Positions 59,757 through 64,000 of a stretch of DNA of 64,000 nt are shown here, piece by piece. Each line of letters opens with the position of its first letter. The first letter of the stretch is position 1. Under the pieces are notes generated by a model that saw only the letters and a program-made list of their open reading frames with translations, was not told where the DNA came from and ran no database searches. Source of the DNA: Tetranychus cinnabarinus (Eukaryota; Arthropoda; Arachnida; Trombidiformes; Tetranychidae); NCBI GenBank assembly GCA_022266195.1, contig WHVY01000004.1:3241501-3305500 (forward strand), given 5' to 3'. The translations under genes and the position numbers were made by a program.

Positions 59757-60465
59757 TTCATGAGCTGCTCTTCAGGAATTGATATTGCTCTTGAAGTCGA
59801 CTTTGCCAGTGAAACCTATTTATGTTATACTGTCTAGGAAAATGGTAAATTACATCCTTTGGGTGATAAAATAATTCTACCAGGAGCCATATTCAAATCG
59901 GGGAGGATTCAATTGAATTAACGAATGGTACTATTTTAAGAAACATTTATTTGATTATCTTTGCAACTGGCTATCAAACTGATCTAAACTTAATTGATTC
60001 TTTATTCTTTATCGTTTATTCATGATCAACATTAATTATCCAACAATGAAATTTTTCGATTGGATAGAGAGGATTTCAGTCGATAACTTTTTTCTGTAAA
60101 ATGATCAGTTTTGCCATATAACCAAATATTGACTTTCAAACAAAATTTTCAGACTTTTTATTAATCTTTATGATTTCTAGACAAATTATGTTCAAACCTT
60201 GACAAGAGAGGCTGAACTTCCATCTAGAGATGAAATGATCTTTGATCGTGAAGCTGATAGAAGAGACAGAAAATTAATGAGTACAAAATTAAAACACTCA
60301 CACCGAATAACTTTTGATCAAATTTGATGGAAAAAATCAGTAGAACGGTTTAAGCCACTTTCATCTTTAACTAGAGCACTTTATGATGAATGTTTTGCAT
60401 TGATAATAAGATTCTCAATTCGTCAAAAACCATCACGGAGAGACATTTTAAGTTGTGAAAAATTG
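59757..60465 (+). pseudogene. Flavin-containing monooxygenase relic
   Basis: Segments of a flavin-containing monooxygenase (FMO) occur in correct order but in changing frames and with stops. SCSSGIDIALEV is like the NADPH-binding G-x-S-x-SG-x-D-I-A block. Then come ENGKLHPLGDKIIL, DSIELTNGTIL and IIFATGYQTDLNLIDSLF, the family ATGY motif. Then YVQTLTREAELPSRDEMI and finally LTRALYDECFALIIRFS. The upstream FAD-binding GxGxxG exon was not found. FMOs oxidise nitrogen and sulphur compounds in detoxification; this copy cannot encode one. Confidence 0.65.
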
Positions 60466-60841
60466 TATTAAGTTAGTTGGTTAGTCAAAACTAGTACAGT
60501 AGTCTAAAAAATTATATAATAAACATTTGATTTAAAATGCAAGTGATTACAATCTAGAGTTTGATTAATTGTTAAATTTTAATAAATTTCATGTGCAATT
60601 GAAGGTAACTAGAAAATGATTTTTGCTGTTAATTTTTACAACATAATCAAGCACAATCAGAAGGAAATAAATTGCGACAATTTACTGAATTAGAATAAAA
60701 ACATGAATTTTGCTTTATTATTATATTTTCTAACATTGAAATTGCTTTTTGAAAATTCCAATAAGACAAAATGTTAAATAAAAAAATTAAAGAGTTCAAT
60801 TTTTCAGCAATATACACGTGAAGGTTTCTTCATAAGAAAAA
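60466..60841. other. 3' flank of the mucin-like gene
   Basis: AT-rich, about 375 bp; presumably the 3' UTR and poly(A) site of the minus-strand gene that ends at 60842. Confidence 0.4.
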
Positions 60842-63228
60842 TCATGAATCTTTATTGAAAGCTTTAGACCTAGATTCCTTTAAGGACATCGAAGCATTTT
60901 TAGTTTTTGGAAGTCTTTTAGATGAATAATGATAATAAACACCTCCCAATACTACAAATACGGCTAATACAGCAACAATAATTCCAGCTGTTGCACCTCC
61001 ACTCATTTTATACTTATGTTTAACCAAAGCTTCAGTTGTAGGAGCTTTGGTTGTTCCTGGTGCATCCGTTGCTGGTACCTCGATTGCTGGTTTGTCAGTG
61101 GGTCTTCCGGTTTGAGACGGAGGGTTTAATGGGACTTCCATCGCTGTTGTATTTGTCGCAGTAACTGTAGTTGGAGTCTCTGTTTCTGATGGCAGTGTTG
61201 AAACTTCCACTGCTGTTGCGTTTGTCACAGTAGATGTTGTTGGATTTTCTCTTTCTGATGGCAATGTTGAAACTTCCACTTCTGTTGCGTTGTTCGAAGT
61301 CTCCGATTCTGCTGGACCTGTTGGTTTGTTTGCATCTGTATTAGTATCTGGCGCTGGAGTATCTGGAGCTACAACATCGGGCGTCTTAGTATCTGGCACT
61401 TTACTATCGGGTGTTTTATTTTCTGGCGCTGGAGTATCCGGACCTACAACATCGGGTGTTTTATCATCTTGCGCTGGAGTATCTGGCACTTTACCATCGG
61501 GTGTTTTATTTTCTGGCGCTGGAGTATCTGGCACTTTACCATCGGGTGTTTTATTATCTGGAGCTAAAGTATCTGGAACATTACCATCGGGTGTTTTATT
61601 ATCTTGCGCTGGAGTATCTGGCACTTTACCATCGGGTGTTTTATTTTCTGGCGCTGGAGTATCCGGACCTACAACATCGGGTGTTTTATCATCTTGCGCT
61701 GGAGTATCTGGCACTTTACCATCGGGTGTTTTATTATCTGGAGCTAAAGTATCTGGAACATTACCATCGGGTGTTTTATTATCTTGCGCTGGAGTATCTG
61801 GCACTTTACCATCGGGTGTTTTATTTTCTGGCGCTGGAGTATCCGGACCTACAACATCGGGTGTTTTATCATCTTGCGCTGGAGTATCTGGCACTTTACC
61901 ATCGGGTGTTTTATTATCTTGCGCTGGAGTATCTGGCACTTTACCATCGGGTGTTTTATTATCTTGCGCTGGAGTATCTGGCACTTTACCATCGGGTGTT
62001 TTATTATCTTGCGCTGGAGTATCTGGCACTTTACCATCGGGTGTTTTATTTTCTGGCGCTGGAGTATTCGGCACTTTACCATCGGGTGTTTTATTATCTG
62101 GAGCTAAAGTATCTGGAACATTACCATCGGGTGTTTTATTATCTTGCGCTGGAGTATCTGGCACTTTACCATCGGGTGTTTTATTATCTTGCGCTGGAGT
62201 ATCTGGCACTTTACCATCGGGTGTTTTATTATCTTGCGCTGGAGTATCTGGCACTTTACCATCGGGTGTTTTATTTTCTGGCGCTGGAGTATCTGGCACT
62301 TTACCATCGGGTGTTTTATTTTCTGGCGCTGGAGTATCCGGACCTACAACATCGGGTGTTTTATCATCTTGCGCTGGAGTATCTGGCACTTTACCATCGG
62401 GTGTTTTATTATCTTGCGCTGGAGTATCTGGCACTTTACCATCGGGTGTTTTATTATCTTGCGCTGGAGTATCTGGCACTTTACCATCGGGTGTTTTATT
62501 TTCTGGCGCTGGAGTATTCGGCACTTTATCATCGGGTGTTTTATTATCTGGAGCTAAAGTATCTGGAACATTACCATCGGGTGTTTTATTATCTTGCGCT
62601 GGAGTATCTGGCACTTTACCATCGGGTGTTTTATTTTCTGGCGCTGGAGTATCCGGACCTACAACATCGGGTGTTTTATCATCTTGCGCTGGAGTATCTG
62701 GCACTTTACCATCGGGTGTTTTATTATCTTGCGCTGGAGTATCTGGCACTTTACCATCGGGTGTTTTATTTTCTGGCGCTGGAGTATCTGGCACTTTACC
62801 ATCGGGTGTTTTATTATCTGGCGCTGGAGTATCTGGCACTTTACCATCGGGTGTTTTATTATCTGGAGCTAAAGTATCTGGAACATTACCATCGGGTGTT
62901 TTATTATCTTGCGCTGGAGTATCTGGCACTTTACCATCGGGTGTTTTATTTTCTGGCGCTGGAGTATCTGGCACTTTACCATCGGGTGTTTTATTATCTG
63001 GAGCTAAAGTATCTGGAACATTACCATCGGGTGTTTTATTATCTTGCGCTGGAGTATCTGGCACTTTACCATCGGGTGTTTTATTTTCTGGCGCTGGAGT
63101 ATCCGGACCTACAACATCGGATGTTTTACTATCTTGCGCTGGAGTATCTGGCACTTTACCATCGGGTGTTTCTGGAGCTACAGTATCTGATGCTTCAACT
63201 AAACCATCTTTCGAAATTAAAATTTCCC
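60842..63228 (-). CDS. Mucin-like repetitive type I membrane protein
   Basis: The last, large exon starts after an acceptor (TTTTTTAG) near 63229, reading EILISKDGLVEAS before the repeats. The upstream exon with a signal peptide was not found and may lie outside the window. About 600 residues are tandem 15-residue units of the type TPDGKVPDTPAQDNK, about 40 copies in a few variants (PENK, PDNK, QDDK, GNVPDTL, VVGPDTP). A Thr/Pro-rich stalk with VEVSTLPSE repeats follows, then a membrane span (GIIVAVLAVFVVLGGVYYHY) and a 25-residue basic tail. This plan fits a heavily O-glycosylated surface mucin or gut-lining glycoprotein. No specific family is recognised. Confidence 0.7.
61375..63165. repeat. 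45-bp coding minisatellite, about 40 copies
   Basis: The tandem unit is 45 bp and encodes 15 residues on the minus strand. At least five variant units recur in ordered blocks, suggesting expansion in multi-unit steps. Because 45 is a multiple of three, other frames also stay open across the array. Confidence 0.95.
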
Positions 63229-64000
63229 TAAAAAATGATCAAGCTGTAAGTTAGAATGAAAAACTCTATAATGAACACATGTAGTTCAAAACAAAGATTT
63301 TAATTGTTAATAATTGTTGCAGTAACGTTACGATAAAATGCAATCTTAGTCAAATTATTGATTACTGATGGATAAGAAAATTAGCAAACAATGTAGAGAT
63401 GCTGCACAATCAACAAGAAACTAAACAGAGCTTACTAAGCAGACTGTTAGCTACACTTCAATGCTGGCAAAAAATTGCCGCAGCCTAATGAGATCAAATT
63501 TTCATAAAAGTTAGTTTGTTTAGAAAACAAAAAGCATGGGAAACTTGGAATAATTGTGTCAAAGAGGAACCATTGATAATTAAGTAAAATCGGTAAATTC
63601 AATCAAAGGTGAGTTTATCTAGAATTTAATCTTCCTCCTCTCAGTTAACCATATTAACCAGTTCTGTTTCTTATCGTTACGGTTCAGCATTTTCAATATC
63701 CTATTCAACTAAATCTATCGCTGAATAAAAAAATGAAGAAATGGATATTTATTTTCACCAAACCTTCTCAATAGCCTGTCATTCAATTTATCAAATAACA
63801 ATGCTGACTGAGATCTTGGCTGTTAACAATTATCAATGATTTGATACAGGTTGCTTGTTTGCCAAAACACAATAATTGTTTGAATAATTTTTGCTATCGA
63901 ATTAACTTTAACAATTGAATCTCATCCAAGACAAGTCAGGAATATAAAGTCGACAAATTTTGATAAAGCACAATTAATAGAGTAATTCATTGGACAAACA
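63229..64000. other. Upstream flank of the mucin-like gene
   Basis: About 770 bp in which I could not identify a signal-peptide exon or any other gene. Confidence 0.4.

Noticed and set aside
61375..63165. Possible CRISPR-like array
   Set aside because: Repeats are contiguous 45-bp coding units without unique spacers, in a eukaryotic genome.
61290..63254. Long plus-strand reading frames of 654 and 606 codons
   Set aside because: They are open only because the 45-bp repeat is a multiple of three. The minus frame alone has a Thr/Pro-rich ectodomain, membrane span and splice acceptor.

Overview
The window looks like nuclear DNA of an arthropod, most likely a spider-mite-like acariform mite. It is AT-rich, genes sit on both strands, and many introns are only about 60-110 bp with GT...AG ends. 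It carries arachnid-type chitin-binding cuticle proteins next to conserved animal housekeeping genes. The organism is inferred from gene content and texture; no database search was possible.

Bases 1-9120 hold no convincing intact gene. They contain a perfect 51-bp-arm hairpin, a decayed MULE-like transposase fragment, a 95-bp direct repeat, a decayed pogo/Tigger-type transposase with one recognisable terminus, and one copy of a 245-bp dispersed repeat. Bases 9121-16986 are a 7.86-kb DNA transposon bounded by 14-bp inverted termini. It encodes a CACTA/TNP2-like transposase (minus strand), a spliced RING-zinc-finger-coiled-coil-extended-Tudor protein (plus) and a spliced nuclear accessory protein with a possible BEN domain (plus). 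A mobile element carrying a protein built like the piRNA-pathway factors Qin/RNF17 is the most unusual thing here. Bases 16987-27328 are a 10-kb gene-poor stretch with one MITE-like inverted repeat and the second copy of the dispersed repeat.

Bases 27329-37482 are gene-dense: a FUS/EWS/TAF15 homologue (minus), a dead cuticle-protein gene copy (plus) lying tail-to-tail inside the 3' end of nanos (minus), S-adenosylmethionine synthetase (plus), NADH-cytochrome b5 reductase (plus) and the SAGA subunit SUPT7L (minus). Bases 40847-50670 form a large inverted duplication: two ~1.77-kb arms with identical cuticle-protein coding regions face each other across 6.3 kb that holds a third paralogue.

Bases 52072-59179 carry LSM3 (plus), COG5 (plus), a short Mad1 (minus, ending about 20 bp from the COG5 stop) and the dystroglycan xylosyltransferase RXYLT1/TMEM5 (minus). 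A flavin-monooxygenase relic follows at about 59757-60465. The window ends with a mucin-like type I membrane protein (minus) built on about 40 copies of a 45-bp repeat. Exon joins given below were checked by eye for reading phase; all spliced totals are multiples of three.
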